This document shows positions 8,507-17,585 of a DNA stretch of 64,000 nucleotides, one piece after another. The DNA lies in contig NZ_JBHRXI010000025.1 in NCBI RefSeq assembly GCF_042648365.1, positions 62,001 through 126,000 of the forward strand, in the 5' to 3' direction. The position numbers were made by a program, and so were the translations under genes. The notes under the pieces are model-generated. The model was not told where the DNA came from. It did no database searches and saw only the letters and a list, made by a program, of their open reading frames with translations. The DNA is from Lutimaribacter_A marinistellae (lineage in GTDB: Bacteria > Pseudomonadota > Alphaproteobacteria > Rhodobacterales > Rhodobacteraceae). Each line of letters begins with the position of its first letter. Positions within the stretch are counted from its first letter, which is position 1.

Positions 8507-9253
8507 CTATCCCATCGCCCGGATCGGACCCGTGGCCCGACCGTGGACGAATTGTTCGAGAAAGGGATCGCCTGACGTATCAAGCTGTGCAACCGGTCCG
8601 GACCAGTGCAGCCGACCACCATGCAAGAGCGCCACGTCGTCGGCTATGATCCGAACGGACGGCATGTCATGGGTAATGGTGATCGCGGTCGCGCCCATTT
8701 CGGTCACGATCTCGCGGATCAGCCGGTTGATGACGCTTGCCGTGATCGGGTCTAGGCCTGTCGTCGGTTCGTCGAACAGCATGATCTCGGGTTGGATCGC
8801 GATGGCACGGGCAAGGCCCACTCGCTTTTGCATGCCTCCGGACAATTCAGCCGGATAAAGGTCGGCCACATCCGGCATCAAGCCGACGCGGAGCAATTTT
8901 TCCACGGCAAGGTCTCGGGCCTCCGACCTCGGGCGCTTGGATCGACCGTGGAGAAGGCGAAAGGCGACATTCTGCCAGACGGTGAGGGAGTCGAACAACG
9001 CCGCGCCTTGGAACAGCATCCCGATGCGCGGCAGCCAGCTGTCTCTGTTCTCTCGTTTGGCTTCTTGTCCGTCGATCAAGATTCGTCCCTGGTCCGGTCG
9101 TTCGAGGCCAAGGATACATCTGAGGGCAGCGGACTTGCCCGTCCCGGACCTGCCGATGATGGCCACCGATTGCCCCTTGGGCACATGCAGTGATAGCCCG
9201 CGCAAGACAGCACTTTCGCCATAGGACAGATGAATATCGTCAAGCGTGATCAT
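8507..9253 (-). CDS. ABC transporter ATP-binding protein, MlaF-like
   Basis: This 248-residue ATPase has Walker A GRSGTGKSAALR, signature LSGGMQKRVGLARAI and Walker B IMLFDEPTTGLDP. The LSGGM(Q)KRVxLARA form is typical of the phospholipid/MCE (Mla) branch. The ATG at 9253 overlaps the stop of the permease gene in an ATGA junction, so the two should be made in matched amounts. The likely job is to power retrograde or anterograde phospholipid movement. No MCE-domain substrate-binding protein (MlaD) is encoded next to it in the window. Confidence 0.88.
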   Translation of the reverse strand: MITLDDIHLSYGESAVLRGLSLHVPKGQSVAIIGRSGTGKSAALRCILGLERPDQGRILIDGQEAKRENRDSWLPRIGMLFQGAALFDSLTVWQNVAFRLLHGRSKRPRSEARDLAVEKLLRVGLMPDVADLYPAELSGGMQKRVGLARAIAIQPEIMLFDEPTTGLDPITASVINRLIREIVTEMGATAITITHDMPSVRIIADDVALLHGGRLHWSGPVAQLDTSGDPFLEQFVHGRATGPIRAMG

Positions 9254-10032
9254 GGGACAAAGAACAGACCGGTCAGCAAGAAATTGGCGGCCAGGATCAA
9301 CATGGCGGCGGTCTCGACCGAAGCCTTCGTCGCGCGGCCGACACCTTGTGCGCCATTGCCCGCCCGAAGCCCGAAATAGCAGCCGATGATCGCGGCTATT
9401 CCGCCAAAGGCTACGCCTTTTGCCAGGGAGGAGGCGATGTCGTTGTATTCGAGGAAGTCGATTGTCGTCTGGAGGTAGGCAACCGGAGCAAAGCCAAGCT
9501 GCCACACCGCCACGCCGTATCCACCTGCTATACCGATCAGGTCGCCGATGGCAACCAGCATGGGGACCGTGACCAATGCCGCGAGCAGACGCGGGGCGAC
9601 GAGATACTTCATCGGGTCCGTCGACAACGTGATCAGCGCATCGATCTGTTCCGTGACCTTCATCGTCGCGATCTCGGCCGCGATCGAAGAGGTCACGCGC
9701 GCCGCGACCATCAGGCCCACAAGAACGGGACCAAGCTCTCGCACGATGCCGATGGCGACGATCTGCGGCACGACGGCCTCGGCGTTGAACCGTGCACCGC
9801 CCGCGTAAATCTGCAAGACAAGCGCCCCGCCAGAGAATGCGGCTGTCAGACCGACGACCGGCAGCGACGCCCAGCCGATACCGAAGAGGGCAAGGCCAAA
9901 CTCCCGGGCATAAAAGGGCGGGCGCAGGATATGGCTCAATCCATCGAGAGCGAAGATCGTGACGCGTCCGATCCGCGCCAGTGTTTCAAGTACGATGCGC
10001 CCCAACGCGCCAAGCGGCGCGGCGGGGCTCAT
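9250..10032 (-). CDS. ABC transporter permease, MlaE family
   Basis: This 260-residue membrane protein of the MlaE/YrbE family has five or six hydrophobic helices. Family segments include LGPVLVGLMVAARVTSSIAAE and MKVTEQIDALITL, which form the conserved coupling region (GRVTSAIAAEIGTMKVTEQIDAL in many homologues). It forms the membrane core with the ATPase at 8507-9253. Its ATG overlaps the alr stop codon in an ATGA junction, so transport and cell-wall precursor genes are translationally linked. Confidence 0.88.
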   Translation of the reverse strand: MSPAAPLGALGRIVLETLARIGRVTIFALDGLSHILRPPFYAREFGLALFGIGWASLPVVGLTAAFSGGALVLQIYAGGARFNAEAVVPQIVAIGIVRELGPVLVGLMVAARVTSSIAAEIATMKVTEQIDALITLSTDPMKYLVAPRLLAALVTVPMLVAIGDLIGIAGGYGVAVWQLGFAPVAYLQTTIDFLEYNDIASSLAKGVAFGGIAAIIGCYFGLRAGNGAQGVGRATKASVETAAMLILAANFLLTGLFFVP

Positions 10033-11063
10033 TCCCTGTAGTCCCGCGTGTAGCGCGCGCCTAGTGAGGTCAGGATTTCATAGCCGATGGTGCCTGCGGC
10101 GTCCGCCCAGTCATCTACCCGTTGTTTCTCCCCCAACAGGCGCAGATGGTCGGGGTCTTGATCAAGATCGGTGACATCAACGGTGATGAGGTCCATCGAA
10201 ACGCGGCCGACGACCGGGCAACGATGCCCATCCGAATGAGCGACAAGGCCGCCGCCGGTCCCGCGCAGGATTCCATCGGCGTAGCCCGCCGCGATGGTTG
10301 CGATGCGGCTGGGTCGCGTTGCGAACCATGTGTTGCCATATCCGACCGTTTCACCGGGCTCGACCTCGCGCACCTGGATCACCGGAACATCCAGGAACAC
10401 CACCGGCTGTGCCTCGGCAAATGGCAGCCCACCATAGAGGCCGATACCCGGACGACAGAGATCGAAGTGGTATTCCGGCCCCAAGAGAATGCCCCCCGTC
10501 GCGGCAAGGGACAGCGGGATATCGAGCCCTTCGGTCATTTCTCGAAACGACTGCAATTGACGCGTGTTCATGGGGTGTCCCGGCTCGTCTGCACATGCTA
10601 GATGAGACATGATGAGTTCGGGTTTCAGACGGAGCGCAAGCTCGCGCAGCGCGACCCATTCCGCAGGCTCCATCCCGAGCCGGTTCATCCCGCTATCGAG
10701 TTGAACGCCGAACGGATGGTCGGGCATCGCCTCGGCGTGCCGTAGCATCTGATCGATGGAGTTGAGCATCGGCACGAGGTCGAAATCGCGCAGCAATTCT
10801 GTATCGCCCGCCATGTGCCCGGAGAAGACGCAGATGACCGGGCCGGGGCCCAAGGCGCGGCGCAAGGCTGCGCCTTCCTCGGCCACGGCAACGAAGAAGC
10901 TTCGCGCGCCTGCACGGGCAAGCGCATGCGCGACCGGTGCCACACCCAGCCCGTAACCATCCGCCTTTACCACGGCAGCGGTCTCGGCTTCGGTCATTGC
11001 GTCAAGCGCGCGCCAGTTCTCGGCAAGCGCATTCAGGTCGATGGTGAGGCGAGCAGTTCCCAT
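10029..11063 (-). CDS. alr: Alanine racemase
   Basis: Alr is a PLP enzyme that makes D-alanine for peptidoglycan. The PLP-lysine motif VVKADGYGLG is at about residues 31-40. The second catalytic tyrosine region is seen in PGIGLYGG and in ETVGYGNTW. At 344 residues it has normal length. The ATG at 11063 (MGTARLTIDLNALAENW) gives the standard N-terminus; longer in-frame starts would add a non-conserved stretch. It follows the DUF1194 gene by 59 bases and overlaps the MlaE-like permease. Confidence 0.93.
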   Translation of the reverse strand: MGTARLTIDLNALAENWRALDAMTEAETAAVVKADGYGLGVAPVAHALARAGARSFFVAVAEEGAALRRALGPGPVICVFSGHMAGDTELLRDFDLVPMLNSIDQMLRHAEAMPDHPFGVQLDSGMNRLGMEPAEWVALRELALRLKPELIMSHLACADEPGHPMNTRQLQSFREMTEGLDIPLSLAATGGILLGPEYHFDLCRPGIGLYGGLPFAEAQPVVFLDVPVIQVREVEPGETVGYGNTWFATRPSRIATIAAGYADGILRGTGGGLVAHSDGHRCPVVGRVSMDLITVDVTDLDQDPDHLRLLGEKQRVDDWADAAGTIGYEILTSLGARYTRDYRE

Positions 11064-11122
11064 GTTGGCGTTGTTGACAGCAGCGTCGTCCGGGTCAAGA
11101 GGAAACAGGCGCAAAGCGCCGA

Positions 11123-11914
11123 TCAGGGCCAGTCCAGGTAGCGCCTGTTGCGTTCCCATATCTTTTCGCCCACTTCGCAATCGTAGGGCGGCAGGTTTCT
11201 GCTCTGTGCGCGATACAGTCGGGCTGGCAGGTTGCCCGCGATTTCGAGCACGAGTTTGCGTTGCACTGCCTCGGCGAACTGGTCCCAATGTGTCACGGGA
11301 AGTATGAACGCACCGGGGCCGCCGATCACGCAACGGATGTAATAGGTATCCAGATCGGGGATGCCCCATGTGGGCGTCAACGCATCCTCGGTCATCAGGG
11401 GAAGGCCGTTGATGGTAATGCCGCGGGCGAGCACAGCATCGCGGGCAGCAGTGACCAGCCCGCCCTGATTGTTCGGACCGTCCCCGGAAATGTCGATGAC
11501 GCGGCGCAGACCGCTGAACCCGTTTCCCTCGAACGCATCCGCAGCGTGGCGCAAGGCCTGGGTGATGGATGTCCTGCGCATCGAGGCATCGTAATGCGCA
11601 ATGATCTGCGCCGCAAAAGCGCGGGCATCCTCGGCGCTTTCAATCAAGGTCCAGGGTACAACCTCGCGCTGGCTGGCCGTGCCGGCCCATTCGACATAGG
11701 TGATGGCCGCATTGCCGATCATCCCGTTCAGAATGGCGGCAATGACCTCGTCGCTTTGCAGCGCCTGTGCATAGCCGCGGCGCTGTATTTCCAGCTCATC
11801 CGGGTTCATCGAGCGCGAGACATCGACCGCGAGAAACAGCTCGACATCGACCTCGCGGTCCCGGGCAAGGGCAGGGGTTGCGAAGAGAAGGCATAGAACA
11901 AGAACACGGACCAT
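11123..11914 (-). CDS. Secreted DUF1194 (von Willebrand A-like) protein
   Basis: This 263-residue protein has a clear signal peptide (VRVLVLCLLFATPALA, cleavage after residue 17 or so). A VWA-type domain follows with MIDAS-like DVSRSM and a late ISGDGPNN segment. The family is DUF1194, periplasmic and of unknown function, frequent in Rhodobacterales and Rhizobiales. The C-terminal part (EVGEKIWERNRRYLDWP) is also typical. It is placed between dnaB and alr, all minus strand. Confidence 0.82.
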   Translation of the reverse strand: MVRVLVLCLLFATPALARDREVDVELFLAVDVSRSMNPDELEIQRRGYAQALQSDEVIAAILNGMIGNAAITYVEWAGTASQREVVPWTLIESAEDARAFAAQIIAHYDASMRRTSITQALRHAADAFEGNGFSGLRRVIDISGDGPNNQGGLVTAARDAVLARGITINGLPLMTEDALTPTWGIPDLDTYYIRCVIGGPGAFILPVTHWDQFAEAVQRKLVLEIAGNLPARLYRAQSRNLPPYDCEVGEKIWERNRRYLDWP

Positions 11915-11961
11915 GGACCGATTGGGCCAGACCAGGGTCGCCCTGTCTACTCAAACCTGTG

Positions 11962-13440
11962 TCAGTAGCCTTGTTCGTTCTGCTGCCAAGGCTTCACGAG
12001 GTTTCCGAAGCGGGTGAACTGCGCCTCGAAGGCCAGCTCAACAGTGCCGATGGGGCCGTGTCGCTGCTTGCCAACGATGACTTCGGCCTTACCGTGCAGG
12101 CGTTCCATCGCCTCGATCCACTCGGCCATCTTGTCGGCCTCATGATCACCGGGTTTTTCGCGTTCCTTGTAGTATTCTTCGCGGAACACGAACATCACCA
12201 CGTCTGCATCCTGCTCGATCGAGCCGGATTCGCGCAGGTCCGAAAGTTGCGGGCGCTTGTCGTCGCGGCTTTCGACCTGTCGGCTCAGCTGTGACAGCGC
12301 AATGACAGGAATGTTGAGTTCCTTGGCGATGGCCTTCATGCCCATCGAGATCTCGGCGATCTCGTTCACGCGGTTGTCGGACATGCCGCGGCAAAGCTGG
12401 AGGTAGTCGATGACCAACAGGTCCAGGCCATGCGTCCGTTTGAGCCTGCGGGCGCGTGCCGCCAACTGGCTGATCGGCAGGGCAGGAGTATCATCGATGA
12501 AAAGCGGGCAGGCTTCCAGCGCCTTGGCCGCATCGACGAAGCGGCGGAACTCACTTTCGGTCATGTCGCCTTGGCGAATCTTGTGGCTGGAGATTTCCGA
12601 GGCTTCGGCCAGAATACGGCCCGCCAGCTGTTCGGCGCTCATTTCGAGACTGAAGAAGCCGACGACGCCACCGTCGATGGCCCCTTCGGAGCCGTCGGAT
12701 TTCTGCCCGCGCTTGTAGGCCTTGGCGACGTTGAAGGCGATGTTGGTGGCAAGAGAGGTTTTGCCCATCGACGGCCGCCCGGCGAGGATGAGAAGGTCCG
12801 AGGGGTGCAAGCCGCCCAGCTGCTTATCGAGATCGGCCAGCCCGGTCGAGATTCCGGCCATGCCTCCGCCGCGCTGATAGGCCTCGTTGGTGACATTGAC
12901 GGCCTCGGTCACCGCCTTGAGAAAGGATTTGAAGCCGGATTCGGTCTGCCCCTGTTCGGACAGCTGGTAGAGCTTTTGCTCCGCCTCGACGATCTGCTCC
13001 TTGGGTTCACTGGACACGTCGACCCGCGATGCCTTGTCCGAGATATCGCGACCCAGCCGGATCAACTCGCGCCGGATCGCGAGGTCATAGATCATCTGCG
13101 CATAATCGCGCACGGCAAAGGCGCTGATCGAAGCACCGGCAAGGTTTACTAGATACGCGGCACCGCCCAACTCTTGCAGGCCTGCATCGTCGGCCATGAA
13201 GGACTTGAGCGTTACGGGAGAGGCAAGCGCGTTCTTGGCAATGCGCGCGGCGGCCACCTCCCAGATCCGGGCGTGGACCGGATCATAGAAATGCTCGGCT
13301 CCGATGATGGAGGCCACACGGTCATACAGGTCGTTGTTGGTAAGGATCGCACCGAGAAGCTGCTGTTCGGCTTCGACCGAATGCGGCATGGTCTCGGCGT
13401 CCTGAATTTGCGCCTGCGCGATACTGCTGATCTCGTTCAT
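11962..13440 (-). CDS. dnaB: Replicative DNA helicase DnaB
   Basis: DnaB is the hexameric fork helicase. The N-terminal domain starts at MPHSVEAEQQLLGAIL, the primase-interaction part. The RecA-like domain has Walker A GRPSMGKTSLA, Walker B LLVIDYLQL and the later ALSQLSRQVE segment. The protein is 492 residues, with no intein. AGGAACAACA precedes the ATG at 13440; an earlier in-frame ATG seven codons up has weaker support. The downstream DUF1194 gene begins 48 bases later. Confidence 0.95.
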   Translation of the reverse strand: MNEISSIAQAQIQDAETMPHSVEAEQQLLGAILTNNDLYDRVASIIGAEHFYDPVHARIWEVAAARIAKNALASPVTLKSFMADDAGLQELGGAAYLVNLAGASISAFAVRDYAQMIYDLAIRRELIRLGRDISDKASRVDVSSEPKEQIVEAEQKLYQLSEQGQTESGFKSFLKAVTEAVNVTNEAYQRGGGMAGISTGLADLDKQLGGLHPSDLLILAGRPSMGKTSLATNIAFNVAKAYKRGQKSDGSEGAIDGGVVGFFSLEMSAEQLAGRILAEASEISSHKIRQGDMTESEFRRFVDAAKALEACPLFIDDTPALPISQLAARARRLKRTHGLDLLVIDYLQLCRGMSDNRVNEIAEISMGMKAIAKELNIPVIALSQLSRQVESRDDKRPQLSDLRESGSIEQDADVVMFVFREEYYKEREKPGDHEADKMAEWIEAMERLHGKAEVIVGKQRHGPIGTVELAFEAQFTRFGNLVKPWQQNEQGY

Positions 13441-13631
13441 TGTTGTTCCTGCCATCCCCATGGGACCGGAGTTCTAGCTGTCCGAGGGGCTGAAACGCAA
13501 ACTGTATGTTTCTGTGGATAGGCTGTGTGTATCGAAGGATATCACATAATGTTGTGTCTGGCCCGAGGTTTCGCGCTAGATGTTCTTTTTCGGGTCTGGG
13601 GGCCGGCAAGAGATCGCCGGTGGAGGCGCGT

Positions 13632-14309
13632 TTAGGTCTTGTGCGCTTCCTGCCAGGCACGAGGGTCCTTGAGGAAGGTTTCGACACCGTCCAGCGTCTT
13701 GGCGTCGAAGGCATTTTGCGCCTTGGCCTCGGCCAAGACATCCCACCAGGTGCACAGGTAATGCAGTGCGACGCCGTGATCGCCCAGCGTCTTTTCCGTC
13801 TCGGGAAAGATGCCGTAGAAAAAGATCACCGCCGTGTGGCCGCAGGTGGCGCCAGTCTCGCGAATCGCATCCACGAAGGACAGCTTGGACCCGCCATCGG
13901 TGGTCAGATCCTCGACAAGAAGAACGCGCTGCCCCTCGGTCATCGCGCCTTCGATCCGGGCGTTGCGCCCGTAGCCCTTGGGCTTTTTCCGTACATAGGT
14001 CATTGGCAGGGCCATCCGCTCCGCCACCAGCGCGGCAAACGGGATGCCCGCGGTCTCGCCCCCTGCGATGTTGTCGAATGCCTCGAACCCGGCATTGCGC
14101 ATGACCGTCACGGTCAGGAAGTCCATCAACGTCGATCGGATACGCGGAAAGGAGATGAGTTTTCTGCAATCAATATAGCTGGGCGATGGCAGGCCCGACG
14201 CCAGAGTATAGGGTTCGTCGGTGTTGAAGTTCACCGCGCCGATTTCAAGCAGCATCCGGGCGGTCAGGCGGGCGATTTCTTCGTTGGACGGGTATGAACT
14301 GGGGATCAT
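13632..14309 (-). CDS. pyrE: Orotate phosphoribosyltransferase
   Basis: PyrE converts orotate and PRPP to OMP in pyrimidine synthesis. The PRPP-binding loop appears as VLLVEDLTTDGGSK, the usual alphaproteobacterial form, and the flexible loop as RKKPKGYGRNARIEG. At 225 residues it is normal for this group. The ATG at 14309 lies 20 bases after the pyrC stop, so pyrC-pyrE form an operon for two steps of the same pathway. Confidence 0.93.
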   Translation of the reverse strand: MIPSSYPSNEEIARLTARMLLEIGAVNFNTDEPYTLASGLPSPSYIDCRKLISFPRIRSTLMDFLTVTVMRNAGFEAFDNIAGGETAGIPFAALVAERMALPMTYVRKKPKGYGRNARIEGAMTEGQRVLLVEDLTTDGGSKLSFVDAIRETGATCGHTAVIFFYGIFPETEKTLGDHGVALHYLCTWWDVLAEAKAQNAFDAKTLDGVETFLKDPRAWQEAHKT

Positions 14310-14329
14310 GATAGTGCTCTTTCGATCTG

Positions 14330-15367
14330 TCAGGCGACGCGCCAATGAAGCGGAAAGCCGGGGTCGAAGACGGTTACGGGTCCTTCGCCGCTGTCGATAT
14401 GATCGGGATAGACGACAGGATCGCCCTTGGTCAGGGTGATCGTCTCGTCGTTGACAGGCAGGCGATAGAAAGCCGGGCCGTGGAGCGCGGCGAACCCTTC
14501 CAGACGGTCGAGGGCATTTCTGCTCTCGAACACCTCGGCCAAAACGCTCATACAGTTGGTCGCCGTGAAGCAACCGGCGCAGCCACATGCGCTTTCCTTG
14601 TTGGCATCCGTATGCGGCGCACTATCCGTTCCGAGGAAAAAGCGCGCATCGCCGCCCGTGGCTGCGTCGACAAGGGCAAGGCGATGATCTTCGCGTTTCG
14701 CCACCGGAAGGCAGTAGTAATGCGGCTTGATACCACCAACGAGGATGTGGTTGCGGTTGATGACAAGATGGTGGGCGGTGATCGTTGCGCCAAGGCCCTC
14801 GTCATTCGCCATGACATAATTCACACCGTCTGCAGTGGTGATATGTTCCATCACGACGCGAAGCCCGGGCGTGGCGCGGCGGATCGGGTCAAGGACGCGG
14901 TCGATAAAGACGGCTTCGCGGTCAAAGATATCGATTTCGGTATCGGTTACCTCGCCATGCACGCAAAGCGGCAGGCCGATCTCGGCCATGCGTTCAAGCA
15001 CGGCACGCACTTTGTCGAAGTCGCGAACACCGGAAGCCGAGTTGGTGGTCGCCCCGGCCGGGTAGAGCTTTACCGCCTTGACCAGCCCGCTTTGCGCAGC
15101 GGCGGCGACGTCGTCTGGATCGGTGTCCTCGGTCAGGTAGAGCGTCATCAACGGCTCGAAACCCATACCGTCGGGCAGGGCGGCAAGGATACGGTCGCGA
15201 TAGGATGCGGCCTGGGCACCGGTCACCACGGGCGGCACGAGGTTGGGCATGATGATCGCGCGCGCAAAATGGCGCGCGGTTTCGGGCAGTACGGCCTCGA
15301 GCATTGCGCCATCGCGCAGATGCAGGTGCCAGTCGTCGGGGCGGCGCAGCGTCAGGGTCTGGGTCAT
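14330..15367 (-). CDS. pyrC: Dihydroorotase (PyrC, homodimeric type)
   Basis: PyrC closes carbamoyl-aspartate to dihydroorotate. The metal-binding HLHLRDG is at about residues 14-20, and the carboxylated lysine lies in AVKLYPAGATTNS. Later ligands occur in CVHGEV, VMEHITT and FLGTDSAPH. The CGCAGCFT segment is common in this 345-residue, E. coli PyrC-like class. It is the first gene of the pyrC-pyrE pair. Confidence 0.95.
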   Translation of the reverse strand: MTQTLTLRRPDDWHLHLRDGAMLEAVLPETARHFARAIIMPNLVPPVVTGAQAASYRDRILAALPDGMGFEPLMTLYLTEDTDPDDVAAAAQSGLVKAVKLYPAGATTNSASGVRDFDKVRAVLERMAEIGLPLCVHGEVTDTEIDIFDREAVFIDRVLDPIRRATPGLRVVMEHITTADGVNYVMANDEGLGATITAHHLVINRNHILVGGIKPHYYCLPVAKREDHRLALVDAATGGDARFFLGTDSAPHTDANKESACGCAGCFTATNCMSVLAEVFESRNALDRLEGFAALHGPAFYRLPVNDETITLTKGDPVVYPDHIDSGEGPVTVFDPGFPLHWRVA

Positions 15368-15452
15368 GCGGACCCGCTAGCACAGGCCCCCCTGCCGGGA
15401 AAGAGCCATGCCGGTTCATCGGCCGATTTGATCGACGAAAAAGTGGAAAGCC

Positions 15453-16415
15453 TCAGCTACGGGCCGGCGGCGGAGGGGTAAAGGCGCCAGCCTTGGCCTT
15501 TTCTTCCAACTCTTCCAACCGCAAGCGGAGGCGGCGCAGCGGTAGCCGGGCGATCACATTGCGGCAGACCAGCATCGTCATATAGGGCCGATTTTGCTGG
15601 TCGAGACGCGCGACAACCATCTTGAGGTATTTCGGATAGGAACGGCGCGCACGATAAAGGCGGCTGAAGCTGCGAGGGTTCAGATTACCCGTGCCTGCAA
15701 GCGTCAGCAGCCGATAGAGTAGGTTCATGTCAAGCAGGCGCGATTGCAGCTCTCCGCCCATCATGCGCATCCGGAGCCGGGTGACGTTGGAGCGTGCGAA
15801 AAGCGTTGCGTGCATCGCGTCGAGCTGCTCATGCGGATCGTACAGCACGAACGCCTTCTCGGCAGCGTCCAGCATGTCGGGGGCATAGCCATAGCGGTCG
15901 GTGAACGATACGCGGCGCATTTCCGTGAAGCGGTCGTCCCATTCGGTCATGCGTGGATCAAGCGTGGCCTGCGGCTGCACGGCGACAACGGTCGCACCAG
16001 GCGCGGCAACTGAAAATGCTGCCGCCGCATAGCCGCAGGGGCCCGCGCCGTAAAACACGACATGGTCGAAATCCTCGAAAAAACCGTCATCGACCAGCCG
16101 GTCGAAGAACCCGTAAACCTTCGCGTCGCGAAACCAGGTGTCACCGTCGGAGATGATGCAAAGATGTGACCAGCCCTGCGCCTTCACCAGTTCAAAGCCG
16201 AATGGTTGCTGTGTTTCGGACATGGCCCGGATGCCCTGGATGGTCTCGAATGTCACGATGAGCGTGCTGTCTCGATCAATGAAGGTCGCGAAATGCTGCT
16301 CGCCAAGGATCTGCGCCATTCCTTCAGCCTCGGCCTGGGCAATCAGCTTCTCCTTCCAGACACCGACGCGGTATCCGGCGATCGAATCGTCTAGGCTGTT
16401 CTGCGCGTCCTGCAT
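15453..16415 (-). CDS. Uncharacterised protein at the end of the glycosyltransferase cluster
   Basis: This 320-residue soluble protein has no signal peptide. A central stretch FYGAGPCGYAAAAFSVAAPG is preceded by a beta-rich segment (FDHVVFYG) and resembles the strand-turn-helix of an alpha/beta-hydrolase or Rossmann-like core, but I cannot identify a full catalytic set. The C-terminus is arginine-rich and helical, ending in proline and alanine residues. GAGG lies eight bases before the ATG at 16415. It follows the last glycosyltransferase by 84 bases on the same strand and probably belongs to that operon. Homologues may carry unrelated annotations; I do not assign a function. Confidence 0.55.
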   Translation of the reverse strand: MQDAQNSLDDSIAGYRVGVWKEKLIAQAEAEGMAQILGEQHFATFIDRDSTLIVTFETIQGIRAMSETQQPFGFELVKAQGWSHLCIISDGDTWFRDAKVYGFFDRLVDDGFFEDFDHVVFYGAGPCGYAAAAFSVAAPGATVVAVQPQATLDPRMTEWDDRFTEMRRVSFTDRYGYAPDMLDAAEKAFVLYDPHEQLDAMHATLFARSNVTRLRMRMMGGELQSRLLDMNLLYRLLTLAGTGNLNPRSFSRLYRARRSYPKYLKMVVARLDQQNRPYMTMLVCRNVIARLPLRRLRLRLEELEEKAKAGAFTPPPPARS

Positions 16416-16499
16416 GTATCGATCCTCGTTTCCATCCACTCGACGGGACGGTTTCGAGGTTCGGTTCTAGGCGGCAAATACGGCCAAATTGGGTAAAAC

Positions 16500-17585
16500 T
16501 CAGGCCGGTTTCGGGTCGTTCTCGCGGCCCGCTTCGCCGTTCGCCCGACCGAGGGCAGCATAGCGCATAAGGGTTTGGGCAGAACGTGCATCGACCGGGC
16601 GCGATGGGGGCGTCATCATCAGGCGTGCAAACAGGGCGCGAAACGGCTCTTGCGTCATCAGTGTTTCGAACCGTGCCTTGCGCCATCCAACTGCCGCGGC
16701 GTGCAGGCGTGCGATTTCGGGATCTGCCATCAAATCGGCCCGCCGTTTGTCGCGCGCGGGCGAAAATCGCAGGATGCTGCGGTCTTCGTGCGTGTTGAAG
16801 TTCCGTTCGACCCAGTAATCGACGTCAAGCATGTGATCGGAATGAACCGCGCGACCACGATCCGCCTTGAGTACAAAGCTTTCCATCGCGCCGAGGGGAT
16901 AGTGATTGAGCTGAGCAAGTCCGAAATTCTCGCGCCCGAAGGGCGAGAAAATCCGCCGCTCGCGGAATTGCGGATCAAGCTCCCGGCCGTGACCGTCGAA
17001 CCAACGCGCAGCCTCCACCCGATCGGAAACAAGCTGCCGGGGTCGATGTACACCCGGTTTGCGATATGTGCCGTCGTTGCGATAAAGGGTTTTGAACATC
17101 GCGGCGCGCCAAGGCCAATATACTAATTCGGGTGCGCAACGGGTGAAGTTTTCCAGGACCGGCGCATCCTCGAACCGCAACTTGCCCGCATTTCCGAAGA
17201 GCCGCCACGTAAGTGTGATTGCAGTGGCATCAGGCAAAGCCTCGAGAAGGTCTGCAACACTTCCTTCTCCTGCATGAATATTGACGAATTCGTCGATATC
17301 CAGTGGCAATATCCAGTCAGCCTTGCGAATGGCCGGATGCTTGGCCGCGAGGTTCAGTCCGGTGAACTGGATGCCGCGCTTGTCGTGAGGACCATTATTG
17401 CGAATGTGATGGACCTGCCCGAGCGCCTGCAGCCGATCCAGCATCGTATCGGTCCCGTCGCGGCAATCGTTCGACAATACCACGAAATCGGTGAAGCCGA
17501 TGGTCTGGTGATGAGCGAGCCATTCAAGCAGGAATGCGGCCTCGTCGCGCACCGTGAGAATTGCCGCGATGCGCAACTTGCTCAC
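16500..17585 (-). CDS. Glycosyltransferase family 2-like protein
   Basis: This 361-residue protein belongs to the Glyco_tranf_2_4-like group. It opens with a beta strand (IAAILTVRDEAAFLLEWLAHH) followed by SNDCRDGTDTMLDRLQ. The metal/sugar-nucleotide DxD-type motif is DIDEFVNI near residue 100. The later NHYPLGAMESFVLKADRGRA matches the other two copies in the cluster (NHYALRS...). A GTG at 17585 overlaps the stop of the FkbM gene (GTGA); a TTG one codon earlier is also possible. No membrane segment, so it should act in the cytoplasm. Confidence 0.8.
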   Translation of the reverse strand: MSKLRIAAILTVRDEAAFLLEWLAHHQTIGFTDFVVLSNDCRDGTDTMLDRLQALGQVHHIRNNGPHDKRGIQFTGLNLAAKHPAIRKADWILPLDIDEFVNIHAGEGSVADLLEALPDATAITLTWRLFGNAGKLRFEDAPVLENFTRCAPELVYWPWRAAMFKTLYRNDGTYRKPGVHRPRQLVSDRVEAARWFDGHGRELDPQFRERRIFSPFGRENFGLAQLNHYPLGAMESFVLKADRGRAVHSDHMLDVDYWVERNFNTHEDRSILRFSPARDKRRADLMADPEIARLHAAAVGWRKARFETLMTQEPFRALFARLMMTPPSRPVDARSAQTLMRYAALGRANGEAGRENDPKPA

